64,000 bases of DNA, from the NCBI RefSeq assembly GCF_002022275.1, contig NZ_MSDF01000011.1:1-64000 (forward strand), read 5' to 3'. Below, one piece after another: positions 37,058-48,552 of the stretch (position 1 is its first letter; each line of letters begins with the position of its first letter). Under the pieces are notes generated by a model. That model worked only from the letters and a program-made list of their open reading frames with translations. It had not been told where the DNA came from and searched no databases. The position numbers were made by a program, and so were the translations under genes. This DNA comes from Pseudomonas fluorescens (GTDB lineage Bacteria; Pseudomonadota; Gammaproteobacteria; Pseudomonadales; Pseudomonadaceae).

Positions 37058-37309
37058 TCAGGCTGCGGCCTTAGCCGAGTCCTTCAACAACTTGGCAACA
37101 CGCTCAGAAGGCTGTGCACCAACGCTCAGCCAGTAGGCTACGCGCTCTTGGTTCACGGACAGGCGGACTTCTTGACCACGAGCGATCGGGTTGTAGAAGC
37201 CAACTTGTTCCTTGTGAGAGCCGTCACGTGGGTTGCGGCTGTCAGTTACGGTCAAGTGGTAAAACGGGCGCTTTTTGGAGCCGCCAAGGGCAAGACGGAT
37301 TGTTAGCAT
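37058..37309 (-). CDS. rpsP: 30S ribosomal protein S16
   Basis: The 83-residue small-subunit protein. [20 protein letters not shown] and the [20 protein letters not shown] region are typical of bS16. It is the first gene of the rpsP-rimM-trmD-rplS operon and has a good sigma-70-type promoter about 75 bp upstream, ahead of which lies a run of four hairpins. Confidence 0.98.
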   Translation of the reverse strand: MLTIRLALGGSKKRPFYHLTVTDSRNPRDGSHKEQVGFYNPIARGQEVRLSVNQERVAYWLSVGAQPSERVAKLLKDSAKAAA

Positions 37310-37381
37310 GTGAACATCGTTCCTGTAGTCGGTGCTGCAAATCTAAATGCACAGCGGGCATAGGTGCCCGAAAGGCCGCAT

Positions 37382-37409
37382 ATTCTAAGGAATATCCGGA
37401 CTTTTGCAA
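37382..37409 (-). promoter_or_regulatory. Promoter of the rpsP operon
   Basis: On the minus strand TTGCAA (37409-37404) and TAGAAT (37387-37382) are 16 bp apart, followed by a G/C-rich start region and an untranslated leader of about 65 nt. Confidence 0.75.
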
Positions 37410-37456
37410 ATGTCTTTTTCTGGCGCCTATCAGCGTGCCACTCAGATCTGCTATAG

Positions 37457-37553
37457 AGCCGTCGGTTAAAACGGCTGATCAGCTCCCGCCAGACGGCGGG
37501 TTTGCTGGAGATCCCACATCCCTGTGGGTCGGAGCAGGAGTGAACTCCCGCTC
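37457..37553 (-). other. Four consecutive hairpins between ffh and the rpsP promoter
   Basis: Perfect or near-perfect stems follow each other: GAGCGGGAG/CTCCTGCTC (37553-37532), CCCACA/TGTGGG (37528-37513), CCCGCC/GGCGGG (37500-37485) and AGCCGT/ACGGCT (37476-37457). The last one carries TTTT in its loop, not behind the stem. They lie in the ffh 3' region and could end or stabilise its transcript. Confidence 0.65.
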
Positions 37554-37560
37554 GAATTCT

Positions 37561-38937
<1,377 letters not shown>

Positions 38938-39171
38938 GCGCGATCCTTTCAGGCCCTATTCATCGAAGTGCATCGGTAGACCAAGGTAATGACGGCCCAG
39001 GCTGTGGTAAATCGCTATTAAAAACAGCGCTCGGCGAGCCTGCGGCGTGGGCAGGTCGCGGATTATAGCGAAGACTGCGCCGGTGCACACCCGCTGTCTG
39101 GCCCGGGAGTCTTTCGTGGAACGCAGGGGTATGCCAAACTCAGCGCCTTTCGGGCTTGTCTATCAGGATTT

Positions 39172-39984
39172 ATGGTCCCCTTGTCACCCAGTTTGCTACC
39201 CAGCCTCGCCGCCGCCCTTTTGTATGCCGCTGCGACCCTCTATCAGGGCACTCGTCTTGCCCAAGGCACCAAGGCGGACAAACGCCTGCTGGTCGGCCTT
39301 GGCGTCCTGGCCCTGCTGGCCCATGCCGCGAGCCTGTTTACTCACTTGATGACGCCGGTCGGCCTGGGCCTGGACTTTTTCAGCGCCGCCAGCCTGATCG
39401 CCGCCGCCGTGATCGCGCTGACGCTGATGGCCTGCTACCGGATTCCCGTCGAAAACCTGTTGGTGCTGCTGTTCCCGCTGGGCATGCTGACGGTCCTGCT
39501 CGCGCAATTCGCGCCGACCGGCACCGTGCAAGTCATTGATGAAGAGCCGGGCATCCTCGCCCATATCCTGCTGTCCCTGCTCGCTTACGGCATGTTCACC
39601 ATCGCGGTGTTTCAGGCGCTGCTCCTGCTGCTGCAGGACCATCAGCTGAAAAACAAGCACCCGTCCGGGCTGATCAAGAACTTCCCGCCGCTGCAAACCA
39701 TGGAAAGCCTGCTGTTCGGCTTCCTGTGGGCCGGCTGGACGCTGCTGTCGCTGTCGCTGATTTCCGGCTGGCTGTTTGTCGAAAACCTGTTCGCCCAGCA
39801 CCTGGTGCACAAAACCTTGCTGGCATGCCTGGCCTGGGTGGTGTTCAGCGTGTTGCTGTGGGGGCGCAACCGCCTCGGCTGGCGCGGGCACAAGGCGATT
39901 CGCTGGACCCTGGCCGGTTTCTGCCTGCTGATGCTGGCCTATTTCGGCAGCAAGCTGGTTCGCGAATACATCCTGCATATCTGA
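39172..39984 (+). CDS. CcsA/YpjD-like inner-membrane protein (cytochrome c assembly family)
   Basis: A 270-residue protein with about eight membrane segments and the family's conserved histidines in GILAHILLSLLAYG and LVHKTLLACLAWV. E. coli YpjD and its relatives share the CcsA/CcmC heme-handling fold, but this group is not tied to cytochrome c maturation; its role is unknown. The order ffh / ypjD / corB-like is conserved in Proteobacteria. It is followed after 12 bp by the transporter gene, so both form an operon. Confidence 0.85.
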   Translation: MVPLSPSLLPSLAAALLYAAATLYQGTRLAQGTKADKRLLVGLGVLALLAHAASLFTHLMTPVGLGLDFFSAASLIAAAVIALTLMACYRIPVENLLVLLFPLGMLTVLLAQFAPTGTVQVIDEEPGILAHILLSLLAYGMFTIAVFQALLLLLQDHQLKNKHPSGLIKNFPPLQTMESLLFGFLWAGWTLLSLSLISGWLFVENLFAQHLVHKTLLACLAWVVFSVLLWGRNRLGWRGHKAIRWTLAGFCLLMLAYFGSKLVREYILHI

Positions 39985-39996
39985 CGGGCAGCGATC

Positions 39997-41235
<1,239 letters not shown>

Positions 41236-41265
41236 CTCAAGCCAGTTCATGTGAGCACTGGCTTG

Positions 41266-41352
41266 TGTGGGAGCTGGCTTGCCTGCGATGCAGGCACCTC
41301 GGTGTATCAGTGACACTGAGGTGATGCTATCGCAGGCAAGCCAGCTCCCACA
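41266..41352. repeat. REP doublet, GI-type
   Basis: TGTGGGAGCTGGCTTGCCTG and its inverted copy flank about 35 bp. The rest of the 357-bp gap before the MFS gene contains a TATAAT hexamer at 41403-41408 and no gene. Confidence 0.92.
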
Positions 41353-41592
41353 TTTTGATTTGCGGCGCTTGAGCTACTTGTTGGATCCGCAAACCCCTTC
41401 CTATAATCGCCCGGGCTTACCAAAGCCCCGCCCGACCGTGTGCTACCCGCACTCAACGTGTCCCGGCAACGCCTTACCGTCTGACCGGTGTTTGCTCCCA
41501 TCCCGAGCCACCCCGCTGACACCCCTGATCCTTGGGTGTTCGACCAATAATAATCCGCGACCACACGCGCAACGACCGTCAGGGATACCTCA

Positions 41593-42903
41593 ATGAGCAC
41601 CACCTATAACGAGGCTGCCACCGCCGCCCCGACCAACTCCACCGCACGGGTGGCGACGGCGAGCATCGTCGGCACCGCGATCGAGTTCTACGACTTCTAT
41701 ATCTACGCCACCGCCGCCGCGCTGGTGATCGGGCCGGTCTTCTTCCCGCAGACCTCCGGCACCGCGCAGATGCTCGCGTCGTTCCTGACCTTCGGTATTG
41801 CCTTTATCGCCCGCCCGCTGGGCTCGGCGCTGTTCGGCCACTTTGGCGACCGCATCGGGCGTAAGTCCACGCTGGTAGCCTCCCTGTTGCTGATGGGCGT
41901 GTGCACCACGCTGATCGGCTTGTTGCCGGGTTATGACAGCATCGGGGCCTGGGCGCCGATCCTGTTGTGTGTGCTGCGTTTCGGCCAGGGCCTGGGCCTT
42001 GGTGGGGAATGGGGCGGCGCTGCGCTGCTCGCGACCGAGAACGCACCGAAAGGCAAACGCGCCTGGTTCGGCATGTTCCCGCAGTTGGGCCCGTCGATTG
42101 GCTTCCTGGCAGCCAATGGCCTGTTCCTGATCCTGGCCATGAGCCTGAACGACGAGCAATTTCGCAGCTGGGGCTGGCGCATCCCGTTCATCCTCAGCGC
42201 CGCGCTGGTGATGGTCGGCCTGTATGCACGACTGAAGCTGCATGAAACCCCGGTATTCGCCAATGCCGTGGCCAAAGAAGCGCCAGTGAAGGTGCCGTTG
42301 GTGGAATTGTTCAGCCAACACTGGGTGCCGGTATTGCTGGGCGCAGCGTCGATGGTGGTGTGCTACGCACTGTTCTATATCACCACGGCGTTTTCCCTGA
42401 GCTACGGCGTATCAACCCTGGGCTACAGCCGCGAAACCTTCCTCGGCCTGCTGTGCTTTGCCGTGCTGTTCATGGGCCTGGCGACACCGATTGCCGCCTG
42501 GGCCAGCGACCGTTTCGGGCGCAAGCCGGTGCTGATTGTGGGTGCGGTGCTGACCATTCTGTCGGGCTTCACCATGGAACCGCTGCTGACCCACGGTTCA
42601 ACCTGGGCCGTGGCGTTGTTCCTGAGCCTGGAGCTGTTCCTGATGGGCGTGACGTTCGCCCCGATGGGCGCGATGTTGCCGGAGCTGTTCCCGACGCGCG
42701 TGCGTTACACCGGTGCTTCGGCGGCGTATAACCTGGGCGGGATTGTCGGCGCCTCGGCGGCACCGTTCTTCGCGACCAAGCTGGTGGCGATGGGTGGGCT
42801 GAGTTATGTGGGCGGGTATGTGTCGGCGGCAGCGGTGCTCAGCTTGATTGCTGTGTTGTGCCTGAAAGAGACGCGTAACAACGATTTGAACAGCGTCGCC
42901 TGA
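41593..42903 (+). CDS. MFS transporter, metabolite:H+ symporter (MHS) type
   Basis: A 436-residue transporter with 12 membrane segments. It shows GTAIEFYDFYIYATAAALV near the N-terminus, the family loop FGHFGDRIGRKSTL, and the GQGLGLGGEWGGAALLATENAP signature, all typical of the MHS family (ProP, ShiA, KgtP). Substrates in this family are small organic acids and osmolytes; this one cannot be assigned. A second loop motif, ASDRFGRKPVLI, starts the C-terminal half. Confidence 0.88.
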   Translation: MSTTYNEAATAAPTNSTARVATASIVGTAIEFYDFYIYATAAALVIGPVFFPQTSGTAQMLASFLTFGIAFIARPLGSALFGHFGDRIGRKSTLVASLLLMGVCTTLIGLLPGYDSIGAWAPILLCVLRFGQGLGLGGEWGGAALLATENAPKGKRAWFGMFPQLGPSIGFLAANGLFLILAMSLNDEQFRSWGWRIPFILSAALVMVGLYARLKLHETPVFANAVAKEAPVKVPLVELFSQHWVPVLLGAASMVVCYALFYITTAFSLSYGVSTLGYSRETFLGLLCFAVLFMGLATPIAAWASDRFGRKPVLIVGAVLTILSGFTMEPLLTHGSTWAVALFLSLELFLMGVTFAPMGAMLPELFPTRVRYTGASAAYNLGGIVGASAAPFFATKLVAMGGLSYVGGYVSAAAVLSLIAVLCLKETRNNDLNSVA

Positions 42904-42910
42904 TAGACCG

Positions 42911-43019
42911 CTATCGCAGCGATGCGGCGACCCGACAAGCCAGCTCCCACATTAGAAAGCATTCACACATCAAACTATGTGAACCCGATCAAATGTGGGA
43001 GCTGGCTTGCCTGCGATGG
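42911..43019. repeat. Degenerate GI-type REP doublet
   Basis: The right half (TGTGGGAGCTGGCTTGCCTG) is intact. The left half is interrupted by GCGATGCGGCGACCCGA before CAAGCCAGCTCCCACA, the same variant tail seen in the doublet near 56980. Confidence 0.8.
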
Positions 43020-43030
43020 GCGCGACTCGG

Positions 43031-44212
43031 TTACAGCTCTACAACGACAGCCTTCGAAGCCCGGGTAGCCTTCGCCCGAGCCGCTTCAATCGACTCATCC
43101 CTCGCCAGCGCCACACCCATCCGACGCTGACCATTCACTTCCGGCTTGCCAAACAACCGCAACGCCGTGTCCGGCTCGCTCAACGCCGCACCAAGGTTGG
43201 CGAATGCCGTCTGGGTCGACTGCCCTTCCACCAGAATCACCGCCGAAGCCGAAGGCCCGAACTGACGGATCAACGGAATCGGCAGGCCCAGAATCGCGCG
43301 GGCGTGCAGGGCGAACTGCGACAGGTCCTGAGAAATCAGAGTCACCAACCCGGTGTCATGCGGGCGCGGCGACACTTCGCTGAACCACACCTGATCACCC
43401 TTGATGAACAACTCCACGCCAAACAGGCCACGGCCACCCAGCGCTTCGGTTACCGCTTTGGCTACGCGCTCGGATTCAGCCAGGGCAATCGGGCTCATGG
43501 CTTGCGGCTGCCAGGATTCCTGATAGTCGCCCTTCTCCTGACGATGGCCAACCGGCGCACAGAACGTGGTGCCGCCAATGTGGCGCACGGTCAGCAGGGT
43601 GATTTCGTAGTCGAAATCGATAAAGCCTTCGATGATCACGCGGCCTTTACCGGCGCGGCCGCCTTCCTGGGCGTAATCCCAGGCTTTCTGCACGTCATCA
43701 TTGCTGCGCAGCAGGCTCTGGCCCTTGCCCGACGAACTCATCACCGGCTTGACCACGCATGGGAAACCCAGGTCTTGCACGGCCTTGCTGTAATCTTCAA
43801 AGGTGTCGGCGAAGTGGTACGGCGAAGTCGGCAGGTCCAGCTCTTCGGCGGCCAGACGGCGGATGCCTTCGCGGTTCATGGTCAGCGAAGTAGCGCGCGC
43901 GGTCGGGATCACGGTGAAGCCTTCGGCTTCCAGTTCGACCAGCGTGGCGGTGGCGATGGCTTCGATTTCCGGCACGATGAAGTGCGGCTTCTCGGCTTCG
44001 ATAACGGCACGCAAGGCGGCGCCATCAAGCATGTTGATCACGTGGCTACGGTGCGCAACCTGCATGGCAGGAGCGTTCGCGTAGCGATCCACGGCAATCA
44101 CTTCAACGCCCAGGCGTTGCAGTTCGATTACCACTTCCTTGCCCAGCTCACCGCAGCCACACAGCAAAACGCGGGTCGCGGTTGGCGACAATGGAGTTCC
44201 GATTCGGGTCAT
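43031..44212 (-). CDS. purT: Formate-dependent GAR transformylase (phosphoribosylglycinamide formyltransferase 2)
   Basis: A 393-residue ATP-grasp enzyme that formylates GAR with free formate and ATP in purine synthesis, an alternative to PurN. Seen are the N-terminal [19 protein letters not shown], the ATP-grasp strand [32 protein letters not shown] and the metal site [14 protein letters not shown]. The length matches the E. coli enzyme. PurL, in the same pathway, lies 13 kb away in this window. Confidence 0.96.
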   Translation of the reverse strand: MTRIGTPLSPTATRVLLCGCGELGKEVVIELQRLGVEVIAVDRYANAPAMQVAHRSHVINMLDGAALRAVIEAEKPHFIVPEIEAIATATLVELEAEGFTVIPTARATSLTMNREGIRRLAAEELDLPTSPYHFADTFEDYSKAVQDLGFPCVVKPVMSSSGKGQSLLRSNDDVQKAWDYAQEGGRAGKGRVIIEGFIDFDYEITLLTVRHIGGTTFCAPVGHRQEKGDYQESWQPQAMSPIALAESERVAKAVTEALGGRGLFGVELFIKGDQVWFSEVSPRPHDTGLVTLISQDLSQFALHARAILGLPIPLIRQFGPSASAVILVEGQSTQTAFANLGAALSEPDTALRLFGKPEVNGQRRMGVALARDESIEAARAKATRASKAVVVEL

Positions 44213-44281
44213 CTCAGGTCCTCAGGGGAGCGGATCATGGGGAGAAAGGCCGGCATTTTACATGAACTGTAAAAATTGGCC

Positions 44282-44749
44282 TTAGTTGACGACGGCCCGT
44301 TTGCGCAGGCGCCAGGCCATGATCAGCCACACCACCGTGACCCCGGCGAATTTCGACACCAGCGCAGTGCCCGCCACAGCAGGCGTGAGCGCGCCGATCA
44401 GGCCGAAGAAGATAAAGGTGTCGAGGGGAATGCTCAGCGCCGAACTGATCCACAGGCGATCGTGCAACGGGCGCTTGGTGATGCTGAACACCAGCCAGTC
44501 AATGCACTCGGACACCGCGAACGCCGTGGCGCTGGCCAGGGCAATGGCCGGGTCGGAGGTCACATAGGAAAGCACCAGCGCGGCCAGCATGGCGATGATT
44601 GCACCGTGGCCGAAGCGGGTTTGCACCATGTCGCGCAGGATGAAGACCAGGCCACCCCAGGCGGACCAGATGACATCCAGGTGTGGGGCGGTGGAGAAAG
44701 CGAAGTTGATCAGCACGACGCTGCTGATGTAGGCGATCAGGAAGAGCAT
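44282..44749 (-). CDS. VUT family membrane protein (putative queuosine-precursor-type transporter)
   Basis: A 155-residue protein with about five membrane segments: FLIAYISSVVLINFAF, WGGLVFILRDMVQTRFG (the R-D-x-x-Q motif of the VUT family), ALASATAFAVSECIDWLVF and LDTFIFFGLIG. Family members such as YhhQ import 7-cyano-7-deazaguanine for queuosine; this short version is not proven to do so. The ATG at 44749 is chosen over the upstream extension because the first membrane segment follows at once. It lies downstream of no gene on its strand and just ahead of purT's promoter region. Confidence 0.75.
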   Translation of the reverse strand: MLFLIAYISSVVLINFAFSTAPHLDVIWSAWGGLVFILRDMVQTRFGHGAIIAMLAALVLSYVTSDPAIALASATAFAVSECIDWLVFSITKRPLHDRLWISSALSIPLDTFIFFGLIGALTPAVAGTALVSKFAGVTVVWLIMAWRLRKRAVVN

Positions 44750-44820
44750 GGGGGATGGACCTGTGAGCAATCGGCACAGGGTACTTCACAATTGGAAATA
44801 TGTCGTCTGGGCGGGCCTCA

Positions 44821-44906
44821 TCGCAGGCAAGCCAGCTCCCACATTTGACCGAGTTTATCCTGTAAGAATGCGGTCAAATTGTGGGAGCTGGCTTGCCTGC
44901 GATAGC
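44821..44906. repeat. REP doublet, GI-type
   Basis: GCAGGCAAGCCAGCTCCCAC and GTGGGAGCTGGCTTGCCTGC, tail-out, with a GACCG..CGGTC inverted repeat in the spacer (44847-44876). Confidence 0.9.
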
Positions 44907-44912
44907 AATCTC

Positions 44913-45128
44913 TCAGCCGCCGGATTTCCCCGAAACCATAAACATCATCCCCCCCGCCACCGCCCGCTCATGACACAACCCCAACACCACCCGGCGCTCG
45001 GCATTGTCCATGCGACTCCAGCGCGTAATCTCATCCACCGTCCGCTGGCAACCCGTGCAAATATCATCGTCATCCAGCGCGCAAATGCTCACGCACGGCG
45101 AGGCGACGGGGCGTTCAATCGGGTTCAT
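44913..45128 (-). CDS. DUF1289 small cysteine protein
   Basis: A 71-residue protein with the DUF1289 pattern: [20 protein letters not shown], four cysteines likely binding zinc or an iron-sulfur cluster, then [15 protein letters not shown]. Function is unknown. Its start overlaps the end of the carbonic-anhydrase-like gene by 4 bp, so it is the distal gene of that operon. The C-terminus ([14 protein letters not shown]) differs from most members and may not be conserved. Confidence 0.85.
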   Translation of the reverse strand: MNPIERPVASPCVSICALDDDDICTGCQRTVDEITRWSRMDNAERRVVLGLCHERAVAGGMMFMVSGKSGG

Positions 45129-45649
45129 TCTTCCTGCTCAACCAGATCACGCGCATAGCGCTGCGCGTTGTGCACATAGTGCGCGGCGCTGGCTTCGAGC
45201 ATGCGTTTCTGCGCCTCGGTCAACTCGCGCACCACCTTGCCCGGCGAGCCCATCACCAGCGAACCATCCGGAATTTCCTTGCCCTCACCGATCAGCGAGT
45301 TCGCGCCGATGATGCAGTGTTTGCCAATCTTCGCGCCGTTGAGGATCACCGCGTTGATGCCGATCAGGCTGTAATCATCCACCGTGCAACCGTGCAACAT
45401 GGCGTTATGGCCGATGGTCACGCCGGTGCCCAGGGTCAGCGGGTAACCCATGTCGGTGTGCATCACGCTGCCGTCCTGCACGTTGCTGTTCTTGCCGATC
45501 AGGATCAGCTCGTTGTCACCACGCAATACCGCGTTGAACCAGACGTTGGCGCCCTCCTCCAGCTTGACCTTGCCGACCAGCGTGGCATTCGGCGCCACCC
45601 AGCTCTGTGGATGCGTCTCGACGCGGGCGTCGCCCAGGCGGTATTTCAT
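45125..45649 (-). CDS. Gamma-class carbonic-anhydrase-like protein (YrdA/CaiE type)
   Basis: A 174-residue left-handed beta-helix protein made of hexapeptide repeats ([32 protein letters not shown]). The three metal-binding histidines are seen in SVMHTD and [11 protein letters not shown]. Proteins of this group bind zinc but often lack carbonic anhydrase activity. It is followed by the DUF1289 gene with a 4-bp overlap and preceded by a Nudix gene on the same strand 35 bp away. Confidence 0.9.
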   Translation of the reverse strand: MKYRLGDARVETHPQSWVAPNATLVGKVKLEEGANVWFNAVLRGDNELILIGKNSNVQDGSVMHTDMGYPLTLGTGVTIGHNAMLHGCTVDDYSLIGINAVILNGAKIGKHCIIGANSLIGEGKEIPDGSLVMGSPGKVVRELTEAQKRMLEASAAHYVHNAQRYARDLVEQEE

Positions 45650-45684
45650 GGTTTTTCCTCACGGCTGGCCATTCAAGCGATGGC

Positions 45685-46287
45685 TTAGATATTGATGAAG
45701 CTCTTGGGTGGCTGATGCAGGCTGATCTTGGCGTCGTCATAGAGCAGGTTGATCAGCTCGACGATCATGATCGCCGTCAGCCCCCAGATCTTGTATTCGC
45801 CGAACCGGTAACTGGGCACATACCAGCTGCGGCCCTGGTAATCGATTCTGTGGGTATGTTCGCGCGGGTCCTGTCGAAAAAACTCCAGGGGCACGCTGAA
45901 AACAGCGGCTATCTCGGCATCGTTGGCCAGGTACTCGACGTAATCGGGAATCACCCCGACATAAGGCGTGACCCGAATGCCATGCAAGGAGATCAGCGGG
46001 CTCAATGGGCCGATGACTTCAACCAGGCCGGGCGGCAGGCCGATTTCTTCTTCGGCTTCGCGCAAGGCGGTAAAGATCAGGTCGGGGTCTTCAGGGTCGC
46101 GGCGCCCGCCGGGGAACGCCACTTCGCCGCCGTGGGTCGACAGGCCGCTGGCGCGCAGGGTCAGGATCAGCTCGGGTTCGTCACTGCGGGTAATCGGCAC
46201 CAGCACCGCGGCCTCGGGGAAACGCCCGTCGGTTTCCAGCGTGTGGGGGGTGTGGTTGCTTACCCGGCGAAGTAGCTCGTCCAGCAT
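45685..46287 (-). CDS. Nudix CoA pyrophosphatase (NudL/YeaB-like)
   Basis: A 200-residue Nudix hydrolase. The CoA-type motif is seen in LRASGLSTHGGEVAFPGGRR directly followed by DPEDPDLIFTALREAEEEIGL (about residues 50-90), which includes the REAEEEIGL part of the Nudix box. Members split CoA into 3',5'-ADP and phosphopantetheine. It is the promoter-proximal gene of the group nudix / carbonic anhydrase / DUF1289, and divergent from the second Nudix gene. Confidence 0.9.
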   Translation of the reverse strand: MLDELLRRVSNHTPHTLETDGRFPEAAVLVPITRSDEPELILTLRASGLSTHGGEVAFPGGRRDPEDPDLIFTALREAEEEIGLPPGLVEVIGPLSPLISLHGIRVTPYVGVIPDYVEYLANDAEIAAVFSVPLEFFRQDPREHTHRIDYQGRSWYVPSYRFGEYKIWGLTAIMIVELINLLYDDAKISLHQPPKSFINI

Positions 46288-46433
46288 GAGTCATCTCGGT
46301 CTGTTGGCTACCTTGCATCATGCACCAAAGCTGGCGGGCGCCCAACCCCAAAACCCGGTGCATGTCGCGAAACGACAACTTGCAGGGCCCTGCCCGCCAC
46401 GCCAAGATAGGCCGACTTTCCAGGAACCCCAGC

Positions 46434-46982
46434 ATGAACTTCTGCAGCCAGTGCGGTAAACCGGTTACCCAGCGCATTCCCGAAGGCGACGGCCGCCTGC
46501 GTTATGTGTGCGACCACTGCTCGACCATTCACTACCAGAACCCCAATATTGTCGCCGGCACCGTGCCGGTCTGGGGCGATAAAGTGCTGCTGTGCCGCCG
46601 CGCCATCGAGCCGCGCCTGGGTTACTGGACCTTGCCCGCAGGCTTTATGGAAAACGGCGAAACCGTGGAACAGGCCGCCGCCCGCGAAACCCTGGAAGAA
46701 GCCTGCGCCCGCGTGCGCAACCTGAGCATCTATACCCTGATCGACGTGCCACACATCAGCCAGGTGCATATTTTCTACCGCGCCGAGCTGGTCGACCTCG
46801 ACTTTGCCGCCGGCCCCGAGAGCCTCGAAGTGAAGCTGTTCGATGAAGCCGACATCCCTTGGTCCGAGCTGGCTTTCCGCACGGTCGGGCGTACTCTAGA
46901 ATACTTTTTCGCTGACCGTCGGCAACAGGCGTTCCCGGTGCGCAGCGAAGCGGTACCGCCCATGGGCAAACCCACCGAATAA
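46434..46982 (+). CDS. Nudix hydrolase with N-terminal zinc ribbon
   Basis: A 182-residue protein. FCSQCGKPV and YVCDHCSTIHYQNPN form a four-cysteine zinc ribbon (about 3-30). The Nudix box is LPAGFMENGETVEQAAARET continuing LEEACARV, where the usual late glycine is cysteine. The layout resembles NudC-like and ADP-ribose hydrolases; substrate unknown. The ATG at 46434 gives the conserved start; the 38-codon upstream extension lacks support. The L,D-transpeptidase gene follows 35 bp later. Confidence 0.85.
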   Translation: MNFCSQCGKPVTQRIPEGDGRLRYVCDHCSTIHYQNPNIVAGTVPVWGDKVLLCRRAIEPRLGYWTLPAGFMENGETVEQAAARETLEEACARVRNLSIYTLIDVPHISQVHIFYRAELVDLDFAAGPESLEVKLFDEADIPWSELAFRTVGRTLEYFFADRRQQAFPVRSEAVPPMGKPTE

Positions 46983-47017
46983 GAACCGGCCGATCGCCAT
47001 CAAGGGAAACTGTGTCA

Positions 47018-47521
47018 ATGCGTCTGTTGCTCGCTCTGATCTGCCTGTGTTTCGCGACTTTTTCTTCAGCCTCCACGGTGCAAATCCTCGGCGGCAAACC
47101 TGTCGAAAAAATTCTGGTGCTCAAGTCCGCCCACCAGTTGCAGCTGATCAACGACGGCAAGCCGCTCAAGACCTATCGCATTTCCCTCGGTAAAAACCCC
47201 AAAGGCACCAAGCAGTTCGAAGGCGACCGCCGCACACCGGAAGGCTTCTACTGGATCGACTGGCGCAAGACCAGCGACCGTTTCAACCTGGCCATGCACA
47301 TTTCCTACCCGAACATCAGCGACGCCGCCCGCGCGCGCCGCGAGGGTGTGCGGCCGGGCAGCATGATCATGATTCACGGCACGCCCGACACCGAGGACTA
47401 CCCGGAACAGTGGTTTCACACCCTGGACTGGACCGACGGCTGCATCGGCATGCGCAATGTGGACATGCGTGAAGTCTGGAACCTGGTCAAAGACGGCACC
47501 ATGATCGAGATCCGGCCGTAA
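47018..47521 (+). CDS. L,D-transpeptidase (YkuD) family protein
   Basis: A 167-residue exported protein. Residues 1-19 (LLALICLCFATFSSA) are a signal peptide. The YkuD catalytic motif is present: H in MIMIHGTPD and, about 30 residues later, WTDGCIGMRNVDM with the nucleophile cysteine. Such enzymes make 3-3 cross-links in peptidoglycan or attach proteins to it; short ones like this may also act as murein endopeptidases. The ATG at 47018 is preferred; a GTG two codons upstream is closer to the AAGGG (47002-47006) than usual. Confidence 0.85.
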   Translation: MRLLLALICLCFATFSSASTVQILGGKPVEKILVLKSAHQLQLINDGKPLKTYRISLGKNPKGTKQFEGDRRTPEGFYWIDWRKTSDRFNLAMHISYPNISDAARARREGVRPGSMIMIHGTPDTEDYPEQWFHTLDWTDGCIGMRNVDMREVWNLVKDGTMIEIRP

Positions 47522-47636
47522 TCCGCGACCGTTCGTAAAATAATTCAAAAATAATTCCTGCCCCACGCAGCGCCTGCCGGTGAATACCAGTGCAGCGCGC
47601 CGGGCTGCGCAGTTCTGCGCGCGATACAGACCTCTC

Positions 47637-47654
47637 TAATACCACTTCATACCA
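47637..47654. promoter_or_regulatory. Operator-like site 1 for the GntR regulator of the nag operon
   Basis: TAATACCACTTCATACCA contains two ATACCA half-sites 10 bp apart. Its near-complement is found at site 2, 74 bp downstream. Confidence 0.7.
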
Positions 47655-47709
47655 GGCCCCATTGCAGGGCCCTAAAACCCTTGCTTGCACCGTTTTGGCT
47701 GCATTGACA

Positions 47710-47728
47710 TGGTATTTAAGTGGTATTA
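47710..47728. promoter_or_regulatory. Operator-like site 2 for the GntR regulator of the nag operon
   Basis: TGGTATTTAAGTGGTATTA is the reverse complement of site 1 apart from one base change and one extra base between the half-sites. TGGTAT is the usual half-site of HutC-type GntR repressors such as NagR. It lies 56 bp before the regulator gene. Confidence 0.75.
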
Positions 47729-47783
47729 ATTTTCGGCCAATACCGGGCGACAACATTCCAATAACGCATCGGAAACCTTAACG

Positions 47784-48542
47784 ATGAATCCCATCCTGGG
47801 CTTACGCCCCGACGACAAAAAATCCACGCCGCTGTACCTGCAATTGGCGCGCAAGCTGGAAGCGGCGATCCACGCCGGCCAGTGGACGTCCGAACAGGCA
47901 CTGCCGTCAGAGCGCGCCCTCAGTGAACAACTGAGCATTTCGCGGGTGACCGCCCGCAAAGCGCTGGAAGTGCTGTTTGAGCAAGGTCTGATCCGCCGCA
48001 GCCAGGGTTCCGGCACGTTTATTACGCCGCGCCTGGAACAACCGCTGTCGCGCCTGTCGGGGTTCAGCGAGATGCTGCGCCTCAAGGGTTTTGTGCCCAG
48101 CTCCCTGTGGCTTGAGCGCGATATCACCCCGCCGACCCACGAAGAACTGATCCGCCTGTGCCTGTCGACCAGTGACAAGGTCGCGCGCATGAAGCGCTTG
48201 CGCAAAGCCGACGACACGGTGATGGCCATTGAAATGACCGTGGTCCCCGCCTCAGTTCTGCCACAACCGCAGGCCTTGGGCAGTTCGCTATACGAATACT
48301 TTGAAAGCATCGGCAAGCCCATCGTCCGCGCCTTGCAGCATGTGCAGGCAATCAACGCCTCGGACGAGTTCGCCAGACTGGTAGGCATCGCCCCCGGCAC
48401 CGCCATGCTGTTGATGACCCGGGTCGGCTACACCGCCGACAACACGCCGATTGAAATCACCGACACCTACTGCCGCAACGACTACTACGACTTCGTCGCA
48501 GAGCTGCGCCGCCACGACTATTCCGCTGAACTGCGACTTTAG
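47784..48542 (+). CDS. nagR: GntR/HutC-family regulator of N-acetylglucosamine use
   Basis: A 252-residue repressor. The winged-helix domain (about 12-80) has LPSERALSEQLSISRVTARK and LIRRSQGSGTFI. The UTRA effector domain follows (about 95-245; MKRLRKADDTVMAIEMTVVP, TDTYCRNDYYDFVAEL) and would bind GlcNAc-6-P or glucosamine-6-P. It is the first gene of the nag operon, 10 bp before nagA, with two operator-like sites in its own promoter, so it probably represses itself and the whole operon. Confidence 0.9.
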   Translation: MNPILGLRPDDKKSTPLYLQLARKLEAAIHAGQWTSEQALPSERALSEQLSISRVTARKALEVLFEQGLIRRSQGSGTFITPRLEQPLSRLSGFSEMLRLKGFVPSSLWLERDITPPTHEELIRLCLSTSDKVARMKRLRKADDTVMAIEMTVVPASVLPQPQALGSSLYEYFESIGKPIVRALQHVQAINASDEFARLVGIAPGTAMLLMTRVGYTADNTPIEITDTYCRNDYYDFVAELRRHDYSAELRL

Positions 48543-48552
48543 AGAACTGCCC

